Assembly: GCA_031283025.1 (NCBI GenBank)
Contig: JAITCP010000069.1
Span: 1-25,199, forward strand
Direction: 5' to 3'
DNA from: Spirochaetaceae bacterium
Lineage (GTDB): Bacteria; Spirochaetota; Spirochaetia; Treponematales; Breznakiellaceae
DNA: 25,199 bases
Positions 7,608 through 15,101 of the stretch are shown in pieces. The stretch's first letter is position 1. Each line of letters opens with the position of its first letter. A model generated the notes under the pieces. It searched no databases and was not told the origin of the DNA. It saw nothing but the letters and a program-made list of their open reading frames with translations. A program made the translations under genes and the position numbers.

Positions 7608-10136
7608 TTATTCTGTTGCTTTCCTTACGTTATAATTCCTGCCTTCCAGAACGCCGTTTATCGGCCCCTGTTGGGTCCAATTATCCCAATCTTGCGCGCC
7701 GTCGGCGTGCAGGTAATGCACTGCTGTATAACTTGAATTGTTTGCGCTGGGTTTTATCCCGTTAGACGGGCCGCCCAGAAAACTGAGTATTCCGCCTGTA
7801 GACGGCGTGCCATTGTAAAAACTGCAGCCGCCGTTAAGGCCTCCATCCCCGCTGATATGATCCGGAGCAACTCCCCACTTAAAGTCTTCTGTGTTTTCAA
7901 AGAACGATACTTTAACCTGAACAGCGGAAGCCGCATTGTTAAAGTGCGTGCGGGTAATGCCTTTTACATTAACGTAATTTCCCGTAGCGGCGTTCTTAAT
8001 AAAAAATTTCCTGCCCCTGATGTTTTCCAAAGTAAACGTCAACCCCTGGGCTTCCGTCATTAAGACCCAGACCTGATTGGCGCTTGACGGACCAAGCGCC
8101 AATACGCCGTTATCATCGACAAGTTGATTTTTTCCTTTCAACGCGTCATCGGTATTTACTTCAGCCCACAGCCAGCCGTCCGCGGTAAACCTGTAAAATT
8201 CGTAAAGGGAAGGGTTAAGAGAAGGGGGAAGCACTGCAACCGGGAATTCATGACGTTTTGTAGTATCAACGGTGGAAACGGCTACGATTGTCAGGCTGTT
8301 GAGAGTTTCACTTACCGAAACCGTAAGCACTCCGGCGGCATTTATGGCGGTTGCGGCGTGTTTATTGGTTTCTTTAATTGACCATGTAACGGTTTTAGAA
8401 CCTGTTCCCGTAACCACAGCGGTATAGATGGCGGGTACGCCTTTTTCTACACTGGCGGGGCCGTTTACCGTAACGCTTGAAATGCTGCCCGCTGCTCTTA
8501 CGGGCTTTGCTGCGCTATAGCCGGGGCTGCCATGGAACCATTTCCCCGCTTCGCCCACTAACCACAGGTAATAATCGGTGTCAAGGTCATCTTCAATGCC
8601 TATGAATTTTCTCCAGCCGCTTGCAAAAACCGGAACATTACTTTCATTCGCGCATTTATAAATCGCCGTTCCTTCGTCTATCTCGTCGAACATTGCCACA
8701 TACAGCGACTGCGCCCCGATGCTTTTGGCTCCGGCTACCTGTTTCCACAGGAAATCGCCTTTTAAGCGGGGAGTTTGGTGATAATGCGCTTGTTCTTCAG
8801 ACTGCTGCATATTACCCCAACTGAATCCGGGGAATACCAACGGAACATACGTTATGCCGTTGGCTGCGCACCATGCAATGTCATCCTCCAGCTTGGCCGC
8901 GTGGTCTCCTCCGCCGTAAGCGCCAATATCGTAGCGCCCCACAGCCCAGGGCATTATGATGTCGGCGTATTCCTTAATCAATGTGTGAAGCGCGGGGTTA
9001 CTTTCGGTATCACCGCCAAGTCTTTCCCACCAATAGGGTATGCCCAGCATGATGGAAACGCCGTGAGTATTTTTAAGTTTGACTACCACATCCCGCACAT
9101 CGGCGGTGGTATATCTTCGGTTGTCGTTAAAGCCGACACCCCATATTGTAACCAGGGGGCGGCCATTGTGATGAATATACGTCGGGTTTTCGGCTGGATC
9201 GCCCAGTTTGAACCGCTGCTGAAGATCAAGCCAGTCGCTTTCTATAAAAGCCGGAGCGTCATTGGCGTTTGAAGCGTTGCAGCCGCTTAAGTCGTACATT
9301 ACGCCAATGGCGCGGTTGTATTTTTTTGCGGCCTTGAGCGCGTTTTCCAATACTTTATTAAAATGATTCTTCCCGCCTGGGTTATTGACTTCCATTACAA
9401 ATCGCTGCATGAATACGCCGTCTATTCCGTATTCCTCCATCCATTTGAAATGAAGATCAACGCTTTCCTCGTCATACGGGCTGTAAAGATACGAATCGGA
9501 GCCGTCCGGCATCTTAAACGGCGACAAATACTTTTTACTATACTCTGTCATATCGGGCCAAAAATCTATGGTAGCCCTGGTTGGATTACCCTCCGAATCA
9601 TTTCCGCCAAAATCATAATGATGCCAATTCCGGTTTGCCCCGTCGTTCGGAGTGTTAAACCACCCCTGATACCCTGCCATTACCAAATTGCGGTATTCGG
9701 GATACACAACGTTCGGCACAGAGCCCGTTACCGGGACGGTTTTTTCACCGGCCTTATCGGCGAAACCGGGTTGAACCGGCGTTGCCTTTACGGTAATGCT
9801 GTTCTTTGTTTCTTCGCGGTCAACGGTTAACAGGCCGCTTGTTGGATGGATGCCCGTTCCCGCGGCATGGCCGGCGCTTGTCAGCGACCAGGTAACGTTT
9901 CTGGAAGCGCCGCCTTTAACATCAACCGTCGCCTTAAACTCCAGGGAACCGCCCTTCCTTACCGACGTGTAAGCGCCCGTAACGTAAATGAAAACGCTGT
10001 TTACGGCAGGCGGAGTAACATCAGGGCCGGGTGAATCTTTACAGGCGGTAAAACTAACGGCTAAAATGAGCAATAAAAAGCCGGTAAGTCCTGCCAGAGA
10101 CACAGAAAAATACAATTTGACTATTCTATTGCTCAT
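7608..10136 (-). CDS. GH99/GH71-like glycosidase lipoprotein with Ig-like domains and C-terminal repeat module
   Basis: This 842-residue protein has a lipoprotein signal peptide (Cys32 in SFTAC). Layout: Big_2-like Ig domain (about 44-137), a TIM-barrel-like domain (about 145-535) beginning NLVMAGYQGWFNTPNDG with later RNWHHYDF, a second Ig-like domain (about 551-637), then the roughly 200-residue module also found in the next two upstream genes (about 644-840). The barrel resembles proteins annotated as GH71/99-like xylosidase/arabinosidase. Near its end, AMFDEIDEGT carries E485 and E488 at the three-residue spacing of the two key Glu in GH99 (the EWxE motif of endo-alpha-mannosidases). An endo-alpha-mannosidase-like role would suit the GH38 genes nearby, but family and substrate are not certain. 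AGAGGAT precedes the ATG. Confidence 0.8.
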   Translation of the reverse strand: MSNRIVKLYFSVSLAGLTGFLLLILAVSFTACKDSPGPDVTPPAVNSVFIYVTGAYTSVRKGGSLEFKATVDVKGGASRNVTWSLTSAGHAAGTGIHPTSGLLTVDREETKNSITVKATPVQPGFADKAGEKTVPVTGSVPNVVYPEYRNLVMAGYQGWFNTPNDGANRNWHHYDFGGNDSEGNPTRATIDFWPDMTEYSKKYLSPFKMPDGSDSYLYSPYDEESVDLHFKWMEEYGIDGVFMQRFVMEVNNPGGKNHFNKVLENALKAAKKYNRAIGVMYDLSGCNASNANDAPAFIESDWLDLQQRFKLGDPAENPTYIHHNGRPLVTIWGVGFNDNRRYTTADVRDVVVKLKNTHGVSIMLGIPYWWERLGGDTESNPALHTLIKEYADIIMPWAVGRYDIGAYGGGDHAAKLEDDIAWCAANGITYVPLVFPGFSWGNMQQSEEQAHYHQTPRLKGDFLWKQVAGAKSIGAQSLYVAMFDEIDEGTAIYKCANESNVPVFASGWRKFIGIEDDLDTDYYLWLVGEAGKWFHGSPGYSAAKPVRAAGSISSVTVNGPASVEKGVPAIYTAVVTGTGSKTVTWSIKETNKHAATAINAAGVLTVSVSETLNSLTIVAVSTVDTTKRHEFPVAVLPPSLNPSLYEFYRFTADGWLWAEVNTDDALKGKNQLVDDNGVLALGPSSANQVWVLMTEAQGLTFTLENIRGRKFFIKNAATGNYVNVKGITRTHFNNAASAVQVKVSFFENTEDFKWGVAPDHISGDGGLNGGCSFYNGTPSTGGILSFLGGPSNGIKPSANNSSYTAVHYLHADGAQDWDNWTQQGPINGVLEGRNYNVRKATE

Positions 10137-10158
10137 TATAAAAATCCTCTGTTTTTAA

Positions 10159-10249
10159 CCTGACCGCTTGTAAGCGGTCAGGCGCTTTAATCGGAAAGCG
10201 CCGTCCCGCCGCAAGGGCGGGACGGCGTTACAACTCTACGATGCTAGAG
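10159..10249 (-). other. Cluster of four perfect hairpins between two genes
   Basis: The 117-nt spacer is almost filled by perfect inverted repeats: an 11-bp stem (10159-10169 / 10172-10182), an 8-bp stem (10181-10188 / 10195-10202), a 12-bp GC-rich stem (10199-10210 / 10216-10227) and a 5-bp stem (10234-10238 / 10245-10249). Neighbouring stems share 2 and 4 nt, so they partly compete. None is followed by a U-tract on the minus strand, so simple intrinsic termination is unlikely. They may protect the 3' end of the upstream message or lower expression of the downstream enzyme. Confidence 0.8.
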
Positions 10250-10253
10250 CGGC

Positions 10254-12626
10254 TTAGTCATGGAGCCACATATCAAAAACTTTACCATCAAACAATCCAT
10301 GAATTGGTGTTGCCGTACTACCCGGTTTGCCTATATCCCATGTTGCCCATGTCCGGTCATCCCCGATGTCTTCACTAGGATTACCTCTTACAAAATGTAC
10401 CAGATAACCGCCGCGGGCGCCTGTATTAGGTTTTGCTTGATTGATGGTAACACTTCCGTCCTCACCCTCTTCGGGGGCATAACCCCCTAGGGTGTTAAAT
10501 ATTCCGACAATATTACCGGCTGAATCCAAGCCAACAATATTGGTGCTTTCAACAAGGTGATCTCCTGAAAAGTTGTCATGGGCAATATACCACCAAAATT
10601 CATCGGTGTCTTCAAACGGAAGGCATTTAAGCGGCGTTCCGGTACCCGCATCATGCCAGTAGACAGCGTCAACCCCTTTTCTTGAAATAAAGTTACCCGT
10701 CGCTACGTTACACATGGCAAACTTTCTGCCTTTATAAGCAGTAGGATCATCACTTGGTTTGACTTTACTACCCGTGTACACATCGACATCTTTCGTCATT
10801 AAAAGCCACGTATGCTCTGGGGAATTATCAGATTCCTTAATAACCGCTAGCACGCCATCATCATCGATCAGCCTTGTGTCCCCCCATTCTTGTTTACCAG
10901 GAGTTACAAGGTCTATATCGTAGTCATACGCTAACCAACGGCTCTGAACCCCGGTCCTGGCCAAATAGTAGAGCTTCTCCGTATCGAACTCCGCCGTAAT
11001 TGTTACATCGGTTCCAGGCATTTCAAAGGTGTATGTGGTAGTAGTGGTATTGGTAGGGATTGTTATATCCAAAGATGCCCATTTTTTGAAGTCGTCTTTG
11101 ATGGTGTATACACGGTTACTGAGATCCCCTGCTAGTATGGGATCTCTTCTGATAACGGTTACAGAATCACCTGCATCAATGTAGGCGGTTTTTGATGTTG
11201 TTACGTTACCATCAGCGTCTGCAATGAAGCCGTCTACAACGGTAAGTAAAAAGTTTGCGCCTGTATAGTCGTAGTTCGCCGTAATTGTTACATTACTTTC
11301 CGGCATCACAAAGCTGTATGTTGCATCAGTGCCGCCGGAGATTGTTAAACCTACAGCCGTCCATTTTGTAAATACAAAGTCATCACCTGATTTATCTTTA
11401 GCGACGACGGTTACTGATTCACCCGCTTCATATCTGGTTGTTGTTTCTGTGCCACCTTGAATGACACCATCCACAACGACAAGCTCATACGTGATCGGCC
11501 ATTCAGCTTTCTTTAGGTTAAATTTAACACCGCCAATAACAACATCAAAAAAGGATGACTGATCCCAATTAATCCATTCGGACGCATCGCCACCGTACTG
11601 TAAATATACAGCAATTAAGTTAGGATTGTTTCCGCTTGGTTTATAATCATTATCTAAATAACTCAACAGTCCGCCTTCCTCCACCGAACCCTTGTAAATA
11701 TTGAAGGCATCTGCGGTCCCGGAACTAAAATCATTATTACGCCCGGCTACCTTCCACCAAAAATCATCGGTGTTTTCAAACGTGGACACTTTAACCTGAG
11801 TTGGGTTAGCAGGATTACCAGGACCAACACGATCAACATTTTTCACGTTAATAAATTTTCCCGATTGCATATTCTTAATGGCAAATTCTGTACTTTTAAG
11901 TGTCGCATTATTAAGAGTCAGGTTATTCTCTTTCGCCATCAATGCCCAGACTGCCGCTCCGGTTTTTGGACCAACCGCCAGCAGGCCGTCATCTTCGACC
12001 AAGAAATTTTTATCACCACCTAACGCCGCAGGCCCAAACCAGTAGTCTGCGGTAAACACCGTATACTCATACAACTCCATGTATGTCGCCGTAACCGTTA
12101 CAGCGCTTTCCGGCATGGTGAATGTTGTGGTTGGGCTGCCCTTGCTGGCAAATGTTACGTCCGCAGTCGTTGTAGTCCATTCGTTGAACACCTGCCCCTC
12201 CGGCGGACTATCGGCTATTATGGTTACCTCTGCGCCTGCCGCAAATTTGGTGGCGCTGCCCGATAAGGAGCCGCCGGTAACGTTTACCACATAGGATTGC
12301 GCCCAGACCGCCGTAAGTGTTACCGCGTTTGCCGGCATGGTGAATGTAACTGTTGCTGAGTTGGGGTTGGTTAATGTTATGCCTGTAGCAGTCCAATTTT
12401 TGAACCCCTGATCTTCTGTCGGCGCAGTTCCTGCTACTACCGTTACGCTTGCGCCCGCCTCATATTCACCGGCGCCTGTTGCGCCTGCACCGCCATCAAC
12501 GGTTACCGTGTAGGTCGGCGGCGTCGTGGTACCGCTCGTCGAACCGTTACTACACCCTACAAACCCAAGGCCGCAGATCAGCATAATTGCGATTGCGGCC
12601 AAGCCGAACAATTTCATCTTTTTCAT
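10254..12626 (-). CDS. Surface lipoprotein with InlB-type repeats and two copies of a novel module
   Basis: The product is 790 residues from the ATG at 12626. A TTG four codons upstream is itself inside the GGAGGG ribosome binding site, so the ATG is the real start. The lipoprotein signal peptide ends GFVGC (Cys25). Layout: two InlB/Listeria-Bacteroides-type repeats (about 38-108 and 111-183, each ending in FTMP..AVT.TA-type strands), module copy 1 (about 186-374), two more InlB-type repeats (about 379-452 and 459-548), and module copy 2 (about 551-790). No catalytic domain is recognised. The repeats are known as extended surface stalks, so a glycan-binding or adhesive role is plausible. The codons are more AT-rich than in the flanking enzymes. 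Its own function is unknown. Confidence 0.85.
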   Translation of the reverse strand: MKKMKLFGLAAIAIMLICGLGFVGCSNGSTSGTTTPPTYTVTVDGGAGATGAGEYEAGASVTVVAGTAPTEDQGFKNWTATGITLTNPNSATVTFTMPANAVTLTAVWAQSYVVNVTGGSLSGSATKFAAGAEVTIIADSPPEGQVFNEWTTTTADVTFASKGSPTTTFTMPESAVTVTATYMELYEYTVFTADYWFGPAALGGDKNFLVEDDGLLAVGPKTGAAVWALMAKENNLTLNNATLKSTEFAIKNMQSGKFINVKNVDRVGPGNPANPTQVKVSTFENTDDFWWKVAGRNNDFSSGTADAFNIYKGSVEEGGLLSYLDNDYKPSGNNPNLIAVYLQYGGDASEWINWDQSSFFDVVIGGVKFNLKKAEWPITYELVVVDGVIQGGTETTTRYEAGESVTVVAKDKSGDDFVFTKWTAVGLTISGGTDATYSFVMPESNVTITANYDYTGANFLLTVVDGFIADADGNVTTSKTAYIDAGDSVTVIRRDPILAGDLSNRVYTIKDDFKKWASLDITIPTNTTTTTYTFEMPGTDVTITAEFDTEKLYYLARTGVQSRWLAYDYDIDLVTPGKQEWGDTRLIDDDGVLAVIKESDNSPEHTWLLMTKDVDVYTGSKVKPSDDPTAYKGRKFAMCNVATGNFISRKGVDAVYWHDAGTGTPLKCLPFEDTDEFWWYIAHDNFSGDHLVESTNIVGLDSAGNIVGIFNTLGGYAPEEGEDGSVTINQAKPNTGARGGYLVHFVRGNPSEDIGDDRTWATWDIGKPGSTATPIHGLFDGKVFDMWLHD

Positions 12627-12685
12627 AAAACCCTCCAAAATCTCTTTATTAGCTAAGGTACAACGTACCCTGTTAACCCAAACTG

Positions 12686-12709
12686 AAAAAATCCCGGCTT
12701 ATTTCGGGA
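12686..12709 (-). terminator. Weak intrinsic terminator at end of small lipoprotein gene
   Basis: On the minus strand a 5-bp stem (TCCCG / CGGGA) with an 8-nt loop spans the stop codon and is followed directly by six U. The short stem makes it at best a partial terminator, which would lower expression of the genes further down the operon. Confidence 0.4.
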
Positions 12710-13433
12710 AAAAATTAAAACCCCTGCCCTCAATAACGCCCTTAAAAAAAGTACTCGCATCCCAAGTATCCCAATCACTTTCATTTACAGGATCATTAAC
12801 TTGAACATGATCAGCGTGTACCCACAAAACGGCCTTATAAGTTGAGTTTTTTCCACTGGCCATTGGAACATTGCCGGTGCCTGCAAAACTCCATATCCCG
12901 CCGGTGCCCGGCGTAAAATTGTAATTGGCAAAATTGAAACCCTCAGCTCCGGTTTGGGGCGTAGTAATATGCCAGAAAAATTCGTCGATGGGTTCATACG
13001 GCGACACTTTAAGCTGTACGCCATTAGTCTCGCGCGGGGTACGGGTAACGCCTTTTCTGTTGATAAAATTTCCCGTTGTAATATTTCTAATGGCAAGTTT
13101 TTGTTTTGCGCCGGGCGTGAATTGTAAATTAGGCACTTCCGCATACAACTCCCATGTTGAATATTCACCGTCAGATTCCAGACCCAACGCCAGCAGGCCG
13201 TCATCATCGACCAGATAATTATTCAATTCATTGAGACTGCTGCCTGAAGGCCAACCTATCCTGCCCTGTGTAACGAACTTGAAGCCTATCGGAAAAACAT
13301 CAAGCGGTACAACTTCACCGCCGCGTCCGCCGCCGTTATCGCAGCCGGCGAAGGTGAAAACCATCATGAAAACTACAGCAATCGGCAACGCCGCCATCGG
13401 CACTGCCGCCAACCCTTTGTTTTTTGTCTTCAT
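12699..13433 (-). CDS. Small lipoprotein made of a single copy of the novel module
   Basis: This is a 244-residue protein from the ATG at 13433, which has GGAGG 8 nt upstream; a longer in-frame start would read through the leader RNA element and is rejected. The signal peptide MKTKNKGLAAVPMAAL... ends FTFAGC (lipid Cys31), followed by a Gly/Arg-rich spacer. Residues about 47-244 are one copy of the module found once in the GH99-like enzyme and twice in the InlB-repeat protein. Shared marks are LVDDDGLLALG, AIRNITTGNFINRKGV, EPIDEFFWHI, GGIWSF and WDTWD. With nothing else in the protein, the module must fold alone, which supports a binding role such as capture of the target glycan at the cell surface. 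No known family was recognised. Confidence 0.8.
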   Translation of the reverse strand: MKTKNKGLAAVPMAALPIAVVFMMVFTFAGCDNGGGRGGEVVPLDVFPIGFKFVTQGRIGWPSGSSLNELNNYLVDDDGLLALGLESDGEYSTWELYAEVPNLQFTPGAKQKLAIRNITTGNFINRKGVTRTPRETNGVQLKVSPYEPIDEFFWHITTPQTGAEGFNFANYNFTPGTGGIWSFAGTGNVPMASGKNSTYKAVLWVHADHVQVNDPVNESDWDTWDASTFFKGVIEGRGFNFFPK

Positions 13434-13473
13434 AATTTTTCCTCCATAAATAAAGCCGCATACCAGAACTTTT

Positions 13474-13508
13474 TCCCGGGGCGGCACGCTCAAGCGCGCC
13501 GGGTTCCC
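13474..13508 (-). promoter_or_regulatory. Leader RNA element, copy A (structured, covarying)
   Basis: This 35-nt element lies between the porin stop codon, which it touches, and the small lipoprotein gene, 40 nt before its ATG. On the minus strand it opens GGGAACC, then forms an outer stem (CCCG / CGGG) and an inner 6-bp stem capped by a UUGA loop, with a 3' bulge rich in C. It matches copy B upstream of the porin, with paired changes in both stems. No Rfam family was recognised by eye. Confidence 0.75.
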
Positions 13509-14858
13509 CTATTGGAAATTAACTTCGACTATGATGGGAATACGGAAATAACCGGTTACTGAATTTGGCGGCCTCTTGCCGCCGCCCGGCACGCCAAGGT
13601 ACGTGTAGGTAAAGCCGGTCAGGACAAAGCAGTCGGCGCCCATATACTTCCTGAACCAGACGCCGCCGCCATAGTTGGTCTGGCCCGTACCTTCAATTTC
13701 TTTGCCGTTTAGCGTGTCTTTGGCCGTCATGTCCATGCCCAGGTTCAAGCCGACAAAGCCAAAACCAAGGTTATACGAGGGGATCAAATGGAAGTTAAGA
13801 TTCATCCCGTGGGAAAATTCATTTTTAACATCGACGTTATCATATATATAGCCGTCAAGGAGATGACCGGCTCCAAGCAAGGTAACCGCAAAATTATCCA
13901 CCCTCAACCTCCAGCCCAAACCAAAGACGATACCGGGGTTATATACCAGGTCCAACGGTTTACCCAGATACGTAAGTTCTTCTGTCTTGGGGAGGAAATA
14001 CTTGACTCCAACGTCAAGTACCATATTATTGACTCCGTTAAAGCAAAAAGCCGCCTCTACCCTGCTGGTGGCGTCGTTTTTATAGTTAGTAGGTTTATAC
14101 GGATCACCTTTCTCCCATATGGCCATTAAACCCGCAAGGTTCATATTGTCTTCCGGCTTGCCGACATACTGCACTCTTGCAATGCCGACATTGTCAATCC
14201 AATAGCCCACGCCGGCCTGAACTCTCGAGTAAATGCTTTTTGCGGTTTCCCCGCCGGCGGACTGTTCAGTAGCGTTGGTAACAATACCTCCCAAACCCGC
14301 AGGAAGCACTACGCCGACGTAGAGGTTGTTAATCGGAGTAAGGGTAAGCATAGCGCCGCCCCACTTTTGGGGGTTATTGGAATCGCCGCCGTGGAAGAGG
14401 TGAAAAATAACGTCATCGGCGCCAAAATCCGCCGAACCGGTATTCAACACAAAGTTGGGGAGCTCATTGCCCTCCACAAAATTGCCGCGCAGTTTGTCAT
14501 CGGCAAATTGGCCGATGGTCAGCTTCATCCAGCTTAAGGGCTTCAGCCATACATTGGCCGCGTCAATACGTACCGTCCCGGTATCAGTTAAAAGGGTGCC
14601 TTCATACCCCATAGAACTGTTCTGGCCCCTCCATTTCAGCTCAATGCGGCCAAAGGCGCCGCCCCAGTACTGTCCTACAGCGGCAGTCATGTCATTGTCT
14701 TTGTTCCTGCTGTCGGCGGGTTCATTCACCGTCCGCAATTCCAGGGGCACTAAAGTAAACAGGCCCCGTGCGCCGAAATAGTTGCCGCTGGCAAACTGAG
14801 CAAAAGCCGCTCCCGCAGCCATCGTAACAATGACAGAGAATAGCGCCATTTTTTTCAT
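13509..14858 (-). CDS. Outer-membrane beta-barrel (porin-like) protein
   Basis: The product is 449 residues from the ATG at 14858 (GGAGG 6-7 nt before it); an earlier in-frame start lacks a ribosome binding site and would put 14 residues before the signal peptide. MKKMALFSVIVTMAAGAAFA followed by Q is a signal peptidase I signal, without a lipobox. The rest shows alternating hydrophobic and polar residues with many Gly and aromatic residues, and ends FRIPIIVEVNFQ, as expected for a transmembrane beta-barrel. It is the first gene after the regulated promoter, so it is probably the diffusion channel for the sugars handled by the locus. Assignment rests on composition and context; no specific porin family was identified. 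Confidence 0.7.
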   Translation of the reverse strand: MKKMALFSVIVTMAAGAAFAQFASGNYFGARGLFTLVPLELRTVNEPADSRNKDNDMTAAVGQYWGGAFGRIELKWRGQNSSMGYEGTLLTDTGTVRIDAANVWLKPLSWMKLTIGQFADDKLRGNFVEGNELPNFVLNTGSADFGADDVIFHLFHGGDSNNPQKWGGAMLTLTPINNLYVGVVLPAGLGGIVTNATEQSAGGETAKSIYSRVQAGVGYWIDNVGIARVQYVGKPEDNMNLAGLMAIWEKGDPYKPTNYKNDATSRVEAAFCFNGVNNMVLDVGVKYFLPKTEELTYLGKPLDLVYNPGIVFGLGWRLRVDNFAVTLLGAGHLLDGYIYDNVDVKNEFSHGMNLNFHLIPSYNLGFGFVGLNLGMDMTAKDTLNGKEIEGTGQTNYGGGVWFRKYMGADCFVLTGFTYTYLGVPGGGKRPPNSVTGYFRIPIIVEVNFQ

Positions 14859-14880
14859 ATCTACCTCCGTAAACTTGAAA

Positions 14881-14915
14881 TCCTGGGGCAGCATACTCAA
14901 GTATGCCAGGTTCCC
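14881..14915 (-). promoter_or_regulatory. Leader RNA element, copy B (structured, covarying)
   Basis: This is the second copy of the 35-nt element, in the 5' leader of the porin gene about 20 nt after the predicted transcription start and 22 nt before the ATG. The inner stem is a perfect 6-bp pairing (GCATAC / GTATGC) around a UUGA loop; the outer stem is CCTG / CAGG. GGGAACC at the 5' end and GCCCC in the bulge are identical to copy A. Confidence 0.75.
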
Positions 14916-14923
14916 TTCATCCT

Positions 14924-14931
14924 GATATATC
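14924..14931. promoter_or_regulatory. Operator-like palindrome GATATATC (porin +4 to +11)
   Basis: A perfect 8-bp palindrome sits just downstream of the predicted transcription start of the porin operon, where a bound repressor would block initiation. The same palindrome recurs at 14974-14981, 15092-15099 and 16221-16228, all in spacers around the regulator gene. Confidence 0.6.
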
Positions 14932-14940
14932 CAATTTCAA

Positions 14941-14970
14941 ATTATATATTATGCTTCTGATTGTTGTCAA
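14941..14970 (-). promoter_or_regulatory. Promoter of porin/glycosidase/ABC operon
   Basis: On the minus strand TTGACA (14970-14965) and TATAAT (14946-14941) are both perfect sigma-70 consensus boxes, separated by 18 nt. Transcription should start near 14934. GATATATC sites lie directly upstream and downstream, so the promoter is bracketed by likely operators. Confidence 0.75.
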
Positions 14971-14973
14971 CAA

Positions 14974-14991
14974 GATATATCAAAATATATC
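14974..14991. promoter_or_regulatory. Operator pair upstream of porin -35 box
   Basis: GATATATC (14974-14981) is followed two bases later by AATATATC (14984-14991), a one-mismatch copy in 10-bp phase. The pair lies immediately upstream of the -35 box of the porin promoter. Confidence 0.55.
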
Positions 14992-15020
14992 AAAAAAAGG
15001 AGGTAATATAAATTTATTAT

Positions 15021-15065
15021 GATATGATATGATATGATATGATATGATATGATATGATATGATAT
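15021..15065. repeat. Pentanucleotide microsatellite, nine GATAT units
   Basis: Nine perfect tandem copies of GATAT lie between the regulator stop and the porin promoter. GATAT is also half of the operator-like palindrome GATATATC. Such short tandem repeats change copy number by slippage; each unit shifts the flanking sites by half a helical turn. Confidence 0.95.
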
Positions 15066-15091
15066 GTCAGAGTTTGTTTATAGTATATATG

Positions 15092-15099
15092 GATATATC
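15092..15099. promoter_or_regulatory. Operator-like palindrome GATATATC after regulator gene
   Basis: A perfect copy of the palindrome lies 2 bp beyond the stop codon of the regulator gene, on the far side of the microsatellite from the porin promoter. It could be the distal partner of a repression loop. Confidence 0.5.
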
Positions 15100-15101
15100 A
15101 A

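Noticed and set aside
8775..9272. 165-residue plus-strand reading frame
   Set aside because: It is a shadow of the GH99-like gene, with no family resemblance and no start signal.
10159..10249. Rho-independent terminator
   Set aside because: The stems are strong, but none is followed by a U-tract on the transcribed strand.
15021..15065. CRISPR array
   Set aside because: The repeats are 5 bp and contiguous without spacers, and no cas gene is present.
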